Positions 1 through 8,804 of a stretch of DNA of 12,933 bases are shown one piece after another; position 1 is the first letter of the stretch, and every line of letters begins with the position of its first letter. The position numbers were made by a program, and so were the translations under genes. The notes under the pieces were generated by a model. It had not been told where the DNA came from, did not search any database, and worked only from the letters and a program-made list of their open reading frames with translations. Source of the DNA: Pseudomonas sp. (GTDB lineage: Bacteria; Pseudomonadota; Gammaproteobacteria; Pseudomonadales; Pseudomonadaceae); the NCBI GenBank assembly GCA_026398835.1, contig JAPLSD010000873.1, positions 1 to 12,933 of the forward strand, in the 5' to 3' direction.

Positions 1-2
1 AG

Positions 3-98
3 GATTGGGTTCACGAAGCCGAGGCCAGCGGTATTCAATCGCTGCGCGACTTCGCCCATCAGTTGAAAACCTACTCGCTGCGCCCTGCTACCGTCTGA
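3..98 (+). pseudogene. 3' end of an ISL3-like transposase, cut by the window edge and probably truncated
   Basis: An open frame enters from the left edge and stops at TGA 96-98, giving 31 residues. The stretch EASGIQSLRDFAHQL resembles the helix (A-x-SGI-x-x-L-x-x-FA-x-x-L) that precedes the last catalytic segment in the ISL3 transposase domain. In the family as I know it this helix is followed by an N-G-x-x-EG motif with the final catalytic glutamate and a basic K-R-rich tail. Here the stop comes first, so this is more likely a decayed or truncated copy than an intact transposase. The family call rests on one short motif. The alternatives are a different transposase family or a natural shorter C-terminus. 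A hairpin and a possible IS terminus follow. Confidence 0.45.
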
Positions 99-109
99 CA
101 CCGTTGATC

Positions 110-134
110 GGTGCGCCCCGTTCATGGGCGCACC
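110..134. repeat. Perfect 9-bp inverted repeat just after the transposase stop
   Basis: GGTGCGCCC (110-118) and GGGCGCACC (126-134) are perfect inverted arms around a 7-base loop, 11 bases after the transposase stop. There is no T-run after it, so it is not a classical intrinsic terminator. A hairpin here could end or stabilise the transposase message or block read-through near the IS end. Confidence 0.5.
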
Positions 135-152
135 CTCCGGAACTTCGCTGAA

Positions 153-173
153 AATCCCTTATTTCAAAGAGCA
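153..173 (-). mobile_element. Candidate right terminal inverted repeat of the ISL3-like element
   Basis: Read on the minus strand from about 173 this begins TGCTCTTTGAAATAAGGG. Many ISL3-family elements have ends beginning G-G-C-T-C-T-T-T, so the GCTCTTT core 54 bases beyond the hairpin is a reasonable outer end. The left end and any 8-base target duplication lie outside the window, so this stays a suggestion. No gene is visible between here and the end of recQ at 317. Confidence 0.25.
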
Positions 174-316
174 ATTCGCCATCCAGGCGGGCTTTATTGT
201 GGCCGCTTTCGAACCTTGAGCGGCACGCCCTTTGAGATCTGTGCCGATGATCCATAAAGATCTACAAATTCCGTCCTCTCAACCTTGGCCCGATGCTGCG
301 CAAACGCTGCTTGCGT

Positions 317-2251
317 TCAGGCTGCAAGATTGGTTTCAGCCCACTCCCTCACCTCGGCATACGGGTAATCCTCCAACGCCGCAAACCCCGGAATCGCCCG
401 GGCTTTGAGCTTGGTGAACAGCGGCACGCTGATTCCACACAAAAACCGCGTCAGCCGCTCCGCGCCCGGCAGGCTGCCGTTGTACTGCTCATGCCTGTGG
501 ATAAAGTCGCCGCACAGTGCCTGAAAGTTTTTATCCACAAGTGCCGGCAACACCGGAGGCTCCGGCAAACGGGCGGCCTGGCCATGGCACACCGAACAAT
601 GCCCGCACTGCTGTGGCGCGTTTTCATCTCCAAAGTACTCCGCCAGTCGAGAACCGAGGCAATGCTCGGTGGCGAACAAATCCAGCATCGCGTGGATCCG
701 CGCGATCTCGGTGCGTTCATGCTGTGTGAAGTATCCATGCAATTCGGCGCTCAGTGTCTGCGCATCGAAATCCGTCATCAGTAGGCTGTAGACCTCGGTC
801 ATCTGCTTGCTTTCCAGCTCGACCCAACCCCTCTCCTGGAAATAATCCAGCGCCTTCACTACGCGGCTTCGTTCGGCCTGATGCTGTAGATACAGCGTGT
901 CGAAATTCACCGTGGCCCAGGTTCGGGCGCGGCTGGAGGTCTGGATAATCGCCGAGACAAAGTCCCGCCGCTCACCCTCGAAACGCGCCAGCAAGGCTTC
1001 GGGCTCGACCAGAAACTTGAAACGGTATTCGGCAAAATAGGCATAACGCGGTGCGATCAAGCCACGCAGTTCCAGCTGCACCAATAAGGTCTTGAGCGGC
1101 AACTGGCGAATGTTGCTCTGATCCGCCAACGGCCCTAGTAGAAACTCCCACTGCCCATCCGGGCTGGCCGCTTGCAGTTCGTCCAACACACAGCGAATGC
1201 CGTCCAGCTCCGGCGTGTCGCCGTAAACAAAATTCTCCAGCACATTCAGACTGTCGCGGTTGGCCAGCACCAGGCAGTCGGACGGCTGCCCATCACGCCC
1301 GGCACGGCCGATTTCCTGGCTGTAGTTCTCGATGGATTTCGGCAAATCGAAATGCACCACATTGCGGATGTCGCTCTTGTCGATACCCATGCCGAACGCG
1401 ATGGTGGCGACGATGCAATTGGACTGTCCGCCCATGAACCGCCGCTGAATCGCTTCGCGTTGCTCATGAGGCAAACCGGCGTGATAAGCCTCAGCCTGAA
1501 TGCCGTGCTGACTCAAGTGCTGAGCAATCTGTTCGGCGGTTTTCTGCAACGTGACATAGACGATGCTCGGCTGCCCGGCGCGCTGGCCCAGCCACTCCAC
1601 CAAACGCCGACGCTTGTCCTGGCCACGTACTGGCTCCACCAGCAAATTGAGGTTGGGTCGATAGAAACCGGTGGTCACCACATCGTCCGGGGCAATGGCG
1701 AATTTCGCCTGCATGTCGGCGATTACCTTCGGCGTCGCGGTGGCGGTCAGCAGCAACGCCAAGGGAATGTTGAACTGGCGCTGATAGGCCGGCAGTTTCA
1801 AATAGTCCGGACGAAAGTTATGCCCCCACTCCGAAATACAGTGCGCCTCATCCACCACCAACAACGAGATCGGCACCTGCTGCAAAAAGTTTCGGAAGCG
1901 TTCGTTCTTCAGGCGCTCCACGGAGATCATCAAAATCTTCAATTCGCCGGAGCGGGCCCGTGCCATCACCTCATTGGCGTCATCGCGGCTCTGCGCCGAA
2001 TCGATGCTCGCCGCCGCAATGCCGTGACGCTGCAAGAACCCCAACTGGTCTTGCATCAACGCCAGCAACGGCGACACCACCAGCGTCAGGTTCGGTAGCA
2101 ACAAGGCTGACAATTGATAACACAACGATTTACCCGACCCAGTGGGGAAAATCGCCGCCGCCGACCGCCCAGCCAACACCGCACTGACTGCTGCCTCTTG
2201 GCCGGGTCGAAACTGTGGATAACCAAAAACCTGTTCAAGGGTGTTGTGCAT
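317..2251 (-). CDS. RecQ-family ATP-dependent DNA helicase (paralogue without a recognisable HRDC domain)
   Basis: Superfamily 2, 3'-to-5' DNA helicase of 644 residues. Visible in order: FRPGQ 14-18 (motif 0), Walker A GSGKS 38-42, DEAH 134-137, the RecQ aromatic-rich loop CISEWGHNFRPDY 138-150, TATAT 169-173 (motif III), and QEIGRAGRD 312-320 (motif VI). A zinc-site candidate comprises C531, C549, C552 and C555, followed by a short C-terminal domain (about 565-644) that I do not recognise as HRDC. RecQ helicases unwind forks, D-loops and other joint molecules in recombination and repair. The ATG has a GGAG ribosome site about 10 bases upstream. Fluorescent pseudomonads usually also carry a standard recQ elsewhere, so this is probably a second paralogue, and I leave the symbol blank for that reason. 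It diverges from yhfG-fic across about 225 bases. Confidence 0.93.
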   Translation of the reverse strand: MHNTLEQVFGYPQFRPGQEAAVSAVLAGRSAAAIFPTGSGKSLCYQLSALLLPNLTLVVSPLLALMQDQLGFLQRHGIAAASIDSAQSRDDANEVMARARSGELKILMISVERLKNERFRNFLQQVPISLLVVDEAHCISEWGHNFRPDYLKLPAYQRQFNIPLALLLTATATPKVIADMQAKFAIAPDDVVTTGFYRPNLNLLVEPVRGQDKRRRLVEWLGQRAGQPSIVYVTLQKTAEQIAQHLSQHGIQAEAYHAGLPHEQREAIQRRFMGGQSNCIVATIAFGMGIDKSDIRNVVHFDLPKSIENYSQEIGRAGRDGQPSDCLVLANRDSLNVLENFVYGDTPELDGIRCVLDELQAASPDGQWEFLLGPLADQSNIRQLPLKTLLVQLELRGLIAPRYAYFAEYRFKFLVEPEALLARFEGERRDFVSAIIQTSSRARTWATVNFDTLYLQHQAERSRVVKALDYFQERGWVELESKQMTEVYSLLMTDFDAQTLSAELHGYFTQHERTEIARIHAMLDLFATEHCLGSRLAEYFGDENAPQQCGHCSVCHGQAARLPEPPVLPALVDKNFQALCGDFIHRHEQYNGSLPGAERLTRFLCGISVPLFTKLKARAIPGFAALEDYPYAEVREWAETNLAA

Positions 2252-2443
2252 AAGCTGTCACTCCGTTGACCGCTGAGATGCCTGAAGCCTAGCCGGCATA
2301 TTCAGCGGATCGAGAAAAGGTCGGGCGCAAAAAGGATACGGAATGATACAGGCTGAACCGCGCGGTCCGAGGATCTCTTGCAGCCGCAAGCATCTCAGGA
2401 ACTGACCCTCGTCCCAGAGACGGCCGGCCCCGATCGGTTGAAC

Positions 2444-2449
2444 TACAAT
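2444..2449 (+). promoter_or_regulatory. Candidate -10 box for yhfG-fic
   Basis: TACAAT (5 of 6 matches to TATAAT) lies 27 bases before the yhfG start and would give a leader of about 20 bases. No convincing -35 box sits 16-18 bases upstream, so the promoter would be weak or activator-dependent. Confidence 0.3.
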
Positions 2450-2476
2450 GGGGTCTTGCACGGTGAGGCAAATGTG

Positions 2477-2647
2477 ATGAGTAAACTGACGTTTGAGCAA
2501 AAGCAGGATCATTACGACAAGATCCGTCGGTCAAACTATTTGGCGAGTCTGCGTCTGGAAGGCTTTGGCACAACACCTGCCGACGCCGATAAGTCGCTCC
2601 CCTCCCGGGAAGCCGTACTGCGCAAATACCTCAAGAGCCCAAGCTAA
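2477..2647 (+). CDS. yhfG: YhfG-family protein, likely FicA-type antitoxin
   Basis: A 56-residue protein. Its first half (KLT-x-x-QK, R-x-x-N-x-x-AS-x-RLEG) matches the E. coli YhfG pattern as I recall it. Residues S24-L-R-L-E28-G29 fit the (S/T)-x-x-x-E-(G/N) inhibitory motif of class I Fic antitoxins, whose glutamate enters the Fic active site and blocks productive ATP binding. The open frame continues upstream, but the ATG at 2477 has GAGG 8 bases before it and starts at the conserved MSKLT, so I choose it; a GTG directly precedes it. The TAA overlaps the fic ATG by one base (TAATG), which implies translational coupling and antitoxin-first synthesis. It is expected to be cytoplasmic and bound to Fic. 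Confidence 0.8.
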   Translation: MSKLTFEQKQDHYDKIRRSNYLASLRLEGFGTTPADADKSLPSREAVLRKYLKSPS

Positions 2648-3243
2648 TGCCGGGTAAATATGGGGGCGGCCAGGATCCTTATCGCTATCCAGATAGCGGA
2701 GTCCTGCGCAACCTTCTCAATATTCACGACGAAAACCTCCTTCAGGAAGCTGAACGAGAACTCTCCGAAATCGCCGCTTGCACACTTCGGCTGCTTCCGC
2801 CGCCCTACGACCTGAGCTTTTTTCAGCTCATTCATAACACTCTATTTTCGGACATCTACGAATGGGCCGGGATCCTGAGAACAGTCAATATCCAGAAGGA
2901 CGATACCCTGTTCTGCACCTCCGAACGGATCGTCCCCGAGGCCGAGAAAATATTTCGCGCCATGGAAAAAGCCTCCTGGTTCACCGGTGCATCTAAAGCC
3001 GATCTGGTTGTTAACGTTGCCGAAGCTTATGGCGATCTCAATGTCATTCACCCTTTCCGGGATGGCAACGGTCGAGCCCAACGCATCCTGTTCGAGCACA
3101 TCATCATCAACGCCGGTTTTTCCGTTGATTGGTGGCTGGTCGACATTGCCGATTGGGTTCCGGCCAACATAGACGCCGTGGCCTGCGACTACCGGGGGCT
3201 GGAGGCCATATTCAGACGGTGTATTGGCAAACCGTTGCGCTAG
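2647..3243 (+). CDS. fic: Class I Fic-domain protein AMP-transferase (FicT toxin)
   Basis: A 198-residue protein, close in length to E. coli Fic. The active-site motif HPFRDGNGRAQR is at 135-146: catalytic H135, metal-binding D139, the GNG anion hole 140-142, and R143 and R146 for phosphates. The upstream IH-x-x-LFSDIYEWAG segment (62-75) is typical, and 81-95 should form the target-docking flap. Fic enzymes transfer AMP from ATP to protein hydroxyls. Class I FicT toxins, including a P. fluorescens Fic-1, AMPylate GyrB and ParE and halt DNA supercoiling and replication. I see no inhibitory S-x-x-x-E-G helix inside the protein, in keeping with a separate antitoxin. All catalytic residues are present, so it should be active when free. 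The stop is 5 bases before a REP hairpin. Confidence 0.92.
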   Translation: MPGKYGGGQDPYRYPDSGVLRNLLNIHDENLLQEAERELSEIAACTLRLLPPPYDLSFFQLIHNTLFSDIYEWAGILRTVNIQKDDTLFCTSERIVPEAEKIFRAMEKASWFTGASKADLVVNVAEAYGDLNVIHPFRDGNGRAQRILFEHIIINAGFSVDWWLVDIADWVPANIDAVACDYRGLEAIFRRCIGKPLR

Positions 3244-3248
3244 ATGAT

Positions 3249-3280
3249 GATCGTCCCCACGCTCCTGCGTGGGAACGATC
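3249..3280. repeat. REP palindrome after fic
   Basis: Arms of 14 bases, GATCGTCCCCACGC (3249-3262) and GCGTGGGAACGATC (3267-3280), pair with one mismatch around a TCCT loop. This is the GATCGTTCCCACGC repeat common in fluorescent pseudomonads, and a second copy is at 8763-8791. It starts 5 bases after the fic stop and could protect or end the yhfG-fic message, although no T-run follows. Confidence 0.8.
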
Positions 3281-3337
3281 GATGGTTTAGCTTTACACTC
3301 CCGCCAGCTCCCGCAACCCCCACCCGGACTGTTAACC

Positions 3338-3691
3338 ATGAAACTCGCCATCGGCTTCCCCGACGATCAAGCGATGCGACTCCTTATGCAGCTGTTGCAC
3401 GAAGAGCTCGGCCTGCCTGAACGCAAAACCATCAGCCTGCAAACCTCGATCAACTTCGACCTCGGCTGCGACGGCGCAGACGCGGAGCACTTGATGGAAG
3501 CGCTGAATGAGCAATTCGCCATCGACCTCATCGACTACGACGCCTACCGCTACTTCCAGCCCGAAGGTTACGACGTGTTCCTCAAACGCAGAGCCAAGGG
3601 TCGTGGCGACAAACTCCCGCTGACCCTCGGCATGCTTTACCAGGCCATCAAGGCCCAACGCTGGGACACTCAGGAGCTGGAAAGTCTGTAA
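3338..3691 (+). CDS. DUF1493-family protein, acyl-carrier-protein-like
   Basis: A 117-residue acidic cytoplasmic protein. Residues 41-56 (DLGCDGADAEHLMEAL) resemble the helix-II signature of acyl carrier proteins (DLG-x-DSL-x-x-x-EL), but the serine that takes phosphopantetheine is glycine (G46). The later I-D-x-x-x-Y-D-A-Y-R-Y-F-x-P-E-G segment fits the DUF1493 pattern. It could therefore have a carrier-like fold without carrying an acyl group, and its function is unknown. The frame is open back to a GTG at 3269, but that lies inside the REP palindrome; the ATG at 3338 starts a compact domain. The ribosome site is weak. The closest upstream gene on this strand is fic, 94 bases away with the REP between. 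Confidence 0.75.
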   Translation: MKLAIGFPDDQAMRLLMQLLHEELGLPERKTISLQTSINFDLGCDGADAEHLMEALNEQFAIDLIDYDAYRYFQPEGYDVFLKRRAKGRGDKLPLTLGMLYQAIKAQRWDTQELESL

Positions 3692-3872
3692 CGTGCGTAT
3701 TGCATGTCTTGGGGAACATGGCGTGGACGCCTTTCAAATCCCCACGCTTCCCGCGCCTACGCCAGCCCTTCATAAAGTGTAATTATTCTGGCCGTTTCGT
3801 TCTCGTTCAGCAGGAATAATGGCAGTTCTCTCTCAATCTATCGAACCATAGTCACGCTGAAACAATACGCAC

Positions 3873-3904
3873 AAAAAAGCCGCCCTCAAGGGGCGGCTTT
3901 TTCT
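3873..3904 (-). terminator. Intrinsic terminator of pckA (also works on the + strand)
   Basis: GCCGCCC (3879-3885) and GGGCGGC (3891-3897) form a perfect 7-bp stem with a TCAAG loop, flanked by six A on one side and TTTTTCTTT on the other. It therefore has a T-run in both directions. It lies 25 bases beyond the pckA stop and also separates pckA from the rightward DUF1493 gene. Between 3692 and 3872 I see no gene. Confidence 0.9.
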
Positions 3905-3928
3905 TTACCTCAAACCACTACCCGATCA

Positions 3929-5540
<1,612 letters not shown>

Positions 5541-5559
5541 CGCGAAAAAAGTGGGCCGG

Positions 5560-5565
5560 ATTATG
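5560..5565 (-). promoter_or_regulatory. Candidate -10 box for pckA
   Basis: On the minus strand this reads CATAAT, preceded by TGG and a T-rich stretch. A start near 5553 would give a leader of about 80 bases containing the GTAGTAG repeat. No good -35 is visible. Confidence 0.3.
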
Positions 5566-5577
5566 CCAGAAAAGACC

Positions 5578-5619
5578 AAAAAAAGTAGGGCCCTCCTGTC
5601 AGACCGGCGTTAATCTGAC
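5578..5619 (-). terminator. Weak terminator-like structure after hslO
   Basis: Inverted arms GTCAGA and TCTGAC (5598-5603 and 5614-5619), then the palindrome AGGGCCCT, then seven T on the minus strand (5578-5584), lie 34-75 bases beyond the hslO stop. The stem is short and not directly joined to the T-run, so termination would be partial at best. Confidence 0.25.
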
Positions 5620-5652
5620 GTTCGCTAGGTGGTTTACCTGCACTGAATCGTT

Positions 5653-6555
5653 TTAGTGACGAGTATCTGACGGAGCATCAACACCCGCTCCGGCGAACAA
5701 TTGAGCCACATCGGCGGCATCGAACAGGTAGCGTTCGTTGCAGAACTGGCAGTCGATCTCGACGCTGCCACCGTTTTCGATGACCAGTTGTTCAGCGTCT
5801 TCCTGGCCCAGGCTCACCAGTGCGTTGCCCGAGCGATCGCGCGAGCAGCTGCAGCGAAAGCGTAGTGACTGAATGTCAAACATACGTACTGCTTCATCAT
5901 GGTAGAGGCGGTGCAGTACGGTTTCGTTGTCCAGACTGAGCAGTTCGTCAGCAGTCAGGGTGCTGGCCAGAGTAGTAATGTGCTGCCAGCTGGCGGCGCG
6001 TTCTTCGTCGTCCTTGATGCGATCGGCCGGCAATTGCTGCAGCAGCAGACCACGGGCGCGACGGCCGTCGGCGTTGAGCCAAAAGCGCGTGCCGACTTGC
6101 TGGGACATGACGAAATAGTTGGTGAAGCATTCCGACAGATCGGCGCCGTCGAGGTCGACGATACCCTGGTAACGTTGGCCATGAGTTGGGTCGATGGTCA
6201 GCGCCAGCACACCTGCGGGCATCAAGTCAGCGAGGGTGGCGTCAGGGGCGATCTGCTCGGCGTGGTAACGGGCCAGGCCTCGGATTTCGCGCTTGCTGGA
6301 GCACTCGATCATCAACAAAGGCACCGGGCCTTCGGAACGAGCCTGGAGGATCAACAAGCCATCGAATTTCAAGGTGCCAACCAGCAACGCCGCCGCTGCC
6401 ATCAGTTCGCCGAGCAGCTGCGCGACCGGCTCCGGGTATGGGTGTTTAGCGAGGACTTCGGCGTAACTACGCTCCAACGCAACCAGCTCGCCGCGGGCGT
6501 CGCTCTCATCGAAGATGAAGCGTTGGGTGTAGTCGTTATCCGGTAGATCGGTCAT
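5653..6555 (-). CDS. hslO: Redox-regulated chaperone Hsp33
   Basis: A 300-residue cytoplasmic holdase, activated when its zinc is lost and disulfides form under oxidative or heat stress. The family signature is present at the C-terminus: C235-S-C237, then 31 residues, then C269-Q-F-C272, the four zinc ligands. The N-terminal substrate-binding part (11-180) includes [14 protein letters not shown], typical of Hsp33. The frame reaches a TTG at 6582, but the ATG at 6555 starts at the conserved [13 protein letters not shown] and gives the usual length; neither start has a strong ribosome site. It follows hslR on the same strand after 184 bases, where I see no gene; the two may be co-transcribed or hslO may have its own promoter. 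Confidence 0.96.
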   Translation of the reverse strand: MTDLPDNDYTQRFIFDESDARGELVALERSYAEVLAKHPYPEPVAQLLGELMAAAALLVGTLKFDGLLILQARSEGPVPLLMIECSSKREIRGLARYHAEQIAPDATLADLMPAGVLALTIDPTHGQRYQGIVDLDGADLSECFTNYFVMSQQVGTRFWLNADGRRARGLLLQQLPADRIKDDEERAASWQHITTLASTLTADELLSLDNETVLHRLYHDEAVRMFDIQSLRFRCSCSRDRSGNALVSLGQEDAEQLVIENGGSVEIDCQFCNERYLFDAADVAQLFAGAGVDAPSDTRH

Positions 6556-6739
6556 AGGTCTGGGTATCTGAAGTGATAACAAAAGGGTTACAGGGGTCGA
6601 AACTTGCGCCTTGGCGCCATTTTGGTGCGCAACTATTTAGCTATGGAAATCATTTTATGAACTATCCGGGTTTGTTCCAAGCAAGGCAGAACCCCGGCGG
6701 ATTGGCTGAGTGTAATTTACTCCCTCTCGCACGGCAGCC

Positions 6740-7147
6740 CTACTCCCCATCATTCCCACCATGAAACTTGAACAAATCCCGCCGCTGCTTCTTGGTCGGC
6801 TTGCCGTCGGTGCTGACGCCCAGGGCCCCGGCCTTGCGCATGGCCGCAGCGTTTTCGCGCTTGGCGATGCTGGCTTCGGTTTCGGCGTACAGAGCCTGGG
6901 CTTCCGGCGCGCCCCGCCGCACGGCCGATAACGCCAGGACCGTCACGGTGCGCTCATCGAAACCGGCACGGATCTGAAACTCATCGCCTATTCTCGGCTC
7001 TTTACCCGGCTTGCAACGTTCGCCCCGGCAATGCACTTTGCCGCTTTCAATCGCCGCTTTGGCGAGCGCGCGGGTTTTATAAAAACGCGCGGCCCACAAC
7101 CACTTATCCAGACGGACTTTATCGTCCTCTTCGGTTTTTTGTGCCAT
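6740..7147 (-). CDS. hslR: Heat-shock protein Hsp15, S4-domain ribosome-associated RNA-binding protein
   Basis: A 135-residue basic protein close to the length of E. coli Hsp15. The S4 RNA-binding motif is at about 11-50 (VRLDKWLWAARFYKTRALA, then GKVHCRG), followed by a lysine/arginine-rich C-terminal tail (KPTKKQRRDLFKF). In E. coli Hsp15 binds 50S subunits that still carry a nascent chain after abortive termination and helps return them to use. The ATG has GAGGA 6 bases upstream. It is the first gene of the leftward hslR-hslO-pckA row and diverges from rimB across about 219 bases. Confidence 0.95.
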   Translation of the reverse strand: MAQKTEEDDKVRLDKWLWAARFYKTRALAKAAIESGKVHCRGERCKPGKEPRIGDEFQIRAGFDERTVTVLALSAVRRGAPEAQALYAETEASIAKRENAAAMRKAGALGVSTDGKPTKKQRRDLFKFHGGNDGE

Positions 7148-7222
7148 GGGATTTCCTCATCCTGAAATATTTCTGAACTGTACTACCGTTTCTGTTGTGC
7201 CATGAATTACGCCGGCTCAGTT

Positions 7223-7228
7223 TAGAAT
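7223..7228 (+). promoter_or_regulatory. Candidate -10 box for rimB-rimK
   Basis: TAGAAT followed at once by GCGCGCC, a GC-rich discriminator. It is about 140 bases before the rimB start. A TTGTGC lies upstream at 7195 but with a 22-base spacer, too long for a normal -35. The same TAAT-like box plus GCGC discriminator occurs before ompR and tex. Confidence 0.3.
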
Positions 7229-7366
7229 GCGCGCCTCTCCAGAGCCTCGTTCGAGGGCTGGAAATCCGGGCCGTAGATATCTGTCGCCTTTTACCCATTA
7301 TTCTGCGTGAATACCGCGAATTCGGCCGCTTGCGGCGCGAGCAGGTTTCTCACCGGTTGAGCACAT

Positions 7367-7849
7367 TTGAAGACTTTTGACCATTTGACCGTTGTCGGTC
7401 TACGCGAGTGGGTGGCGCTTCCAGACTTGGGAGTGGCTGGCCTTCGGGCGAAAATCGACACCGGCGCCAGTACCTCCAGCCTGCATGCCACCGAGATCGA
7501 GCCATTCGAGCGCGACGGGGAAAAGTGGGTGCGCTTCAATGCCCACCTGGGCACTGTTGTGCAACTGCGCCATCGGCACTGCGAAGCGCCACTGGTGGCG
7601 ATGAAAACCATTAAAAGCTCCAACGGCCAGGCACAGGTGCGTTACGTGATCAGAACCACCCTTGCACTGGGCGATCGGGTCTGGCGGGTGGAATTCACTC
7701 TGGCCTGCCGCAAGGCCATGCGTTATCGCTTGTTACTCGGTTCCAAAGCCCTGATCGACGGCCAGTTGGTGGTCAATCCGGGGATTAAATACGTTCAAGA
7801 CAAGCCGGCATTCCCGGCATCCACTACCTCTGCCACAGGTGTTGCATGA
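7367..7849 (+). CDS. rimB: Putative retropepsin-like zinc protease, RimK partner (RimB)
   Basis: A 160-residue protein of the RimK/LysX-associated 'ATP-dependent zinc protease' family (DUF785), which has an aspartic-protease-like fold. The signature [14 protein letters not shown] (28-41) holds the putative catalytic D31-[12 protein letters not shown] (121-129) is the second conserved segment. In P. fluorescens RimB acts with RimK to control glutamylation of ribosomal protein S6. A stop at 7358-7360 limits the frame, and the only sensible early start is TTG 7367, giving [15 protein letters not shown]. It has no strong ribosome site, so translation may be weak. The TGA overlaps the rimK ATG (ATGA), which implies coupling. 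Confidence 0.85.
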   Translation: MKTFDHLTVVGLREWVALPDLGVAGLRAKIDTGASTSSLHATEIEPFERDGEKWVRFNAHLGTVVQLRHRHCEAPLVAMKTIKSSNGQAQVRYVIRTTLALGDRVWRVEFTLACRKAMRYRLLLGSKALIDGQLVVNPGIKYVQDKPAFPASTTSATGVA

Positions 7850-8751
7850 AGATCGCTGTGCTGTCGCGTAACCCGCGTCTGTATTCCACTCGTCGTCTGG
7901 TCGAGGCCGGCACCGAGCGTGGCCATGAAATGGTGGTGATCGATACCCTGCGCGCCTATATGAACATTGCCAGCCATAAGCCGCAGATCCACTATCGCGG
8001 CAAACCACTTGAAGGCTTCGATGCGGTGATCCCGCGGATCGGCGCTTCGGTGACGTTTTATGGCTGCGCGGTGTTGCGCCAGTTTGAAATGATGGGGGTG
8101 TTCCCGCTCAACGAGTCGGTGGCGATCGCCCGCTCGCGGGATAAATTGCGTTCACTGCAATTGCTTTCGCGACGCGGTATCGGCTTGCCGGTGACCGGTT
8201 TTGCCCACTCACCGGACGATATTCCCGACCTGATCGAGATGGTCAACGGCGCGCCGTTGGTGATCAAGGTGCTGGAAGGCACCCAGGGTATCGGCGTGGT
8301 GATGTGTGAAACGGCTACGGCAGCGGAGTCGGTGATCGAGGCGTTCATGGGCCTCAAGCAGAACATCATGGTCCAGGAGTACATCAAGGAAGCTGGCGGT
8401 GCGGATATCCGCTGTTTCGTGGTGGGCGACAAGGTGATCGCGGCAATGAAGCGTCAGGCCAAGCCCGGCGAGTTCCGCTCCAACCTGCACCGTGGCGGCA
8501 GCGCCAGCCTGATCAAGATCACCCCCGAAGAGCGCATGACTGCTCTGCGCGCGGCCAAGGTCATGGGTTTGAGCGTGGCGGGTGTGGATATCTTGCGTTC
8601 CAATCACGGGCCATTGGTGATGGAGGTTAATTCCTCGCCAGGGCTGGAAGGGATTGAAACCACCACCAGCAAGGATGTGGCGGGGATCATCATTGAGCAT
8701 CTGGAGAAGAATAGCGGGCCGAATATGACGCGGACCAAGGGGAAAGGCTAA
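7846..8751 (+). CDS. rimK: Ribosomal protein S6 glutamate ligase RimK
   Basis: A 301-residue ATP-grasp ligase that adds glutamates to the C-terminus of ribosomal protein S6 in the cytoplasm; in pseudomonads this alters translation, motility and surface colonisation. Visible: N-terminal pre-ATP-grasp domain (1-90), ATP-binding [14 protein letters not shown] (139-152) with K141 and the glycine-rich loop, VQEYI hinge 176-180, and metal/ATP ligands D248, E260 and N262 in [14 protein letters not shown] (258-271). Length is normal for the family. Translation is coupled to rimB through the 4-base overlap. A perfect REP hairpin begins 11 bases after the stop, and the gene converges on envZ 53 bases away. 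Confidence 0.96.
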   Translation: MKIAVLSRNPRLYSTRRLVEAGTERGHEMVVIDTLRAYMNIASHKPQIHYRGKPLEGFDAVIPRIGASVTFYGCAVLRQFEMMGVFPLNESVAIARSRDKLRSLQLLSRRGIGLPVTGFAHSPDDIPDLIEMVNGAPLVIKVLEGTQGIGVVMCETATAAESVIEAFMGLKQNIMVQEYIKEAGGADIRCFVVGDKVIAAMKRQAKPGEFRSNLHRGGSASLIKITPEERMTALRAAKVMGLSVAGVDILRSNHGPLVMEVNSSPGLEGIETTTSKDVAGIIIEHLEKNSGPNMTRTKGKG

Positions 8752-8762
8752 AGCTGAAGGTT

Positions 8763-8791
8763 GATCGTTCCCACGCTCTGTGGGAACGATC
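8763..8791. repeat. REP palindrome between convergent rimK and envZ
   Basis: GATCGTTCCCAC (8763-8774) and GTGGGAACGATC (8780-8791) are perfect 12-base arms around GCTCT. It is the same repeat family as 3249-3280, again right after a stop codon. Set in the 53-base gap between converging genes, it could act as a two-way barrier to transcription, though no T-run follows on either strand. Confidence 0.85.
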
Positions 8792-8804
8792 CACTGTCAG
8801 GCCC

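Noticed and set aside
1172..2098. A 308-codon open frame on the + strand opposite recQ
   Set aside because: Rich in Q, H and R as expected from antisense of a biased gene, with no recognisable motif, while recQ on the other strand has all helicase motifs.
3269..3337. Upstream GTG start for the DUF1493 gene
   Set aside because: It lies inside a REP palindrome, and the extra residues (proline-rich, low complexity) are not part of the domain.
169..3523. The same 15 bases GAGCAATTCGCCATC at 169-183 and 3509-3523
   Set aside because: One copy codes inside the DUF1493 gene and the other is at the IS edge; with no longer similarity around them, chance is the simplest reading.
5555..5570. TGGCA upstream of pckA as a sigma-54 -24 element
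   Set aside because: There is no TTGC at the right distance for the -12 element.
7195..7380. A 61-codon frame overlapping the rimB start
   Set aside because: No family resemblance and no ribosome site; it covers the likely rimB promoter.
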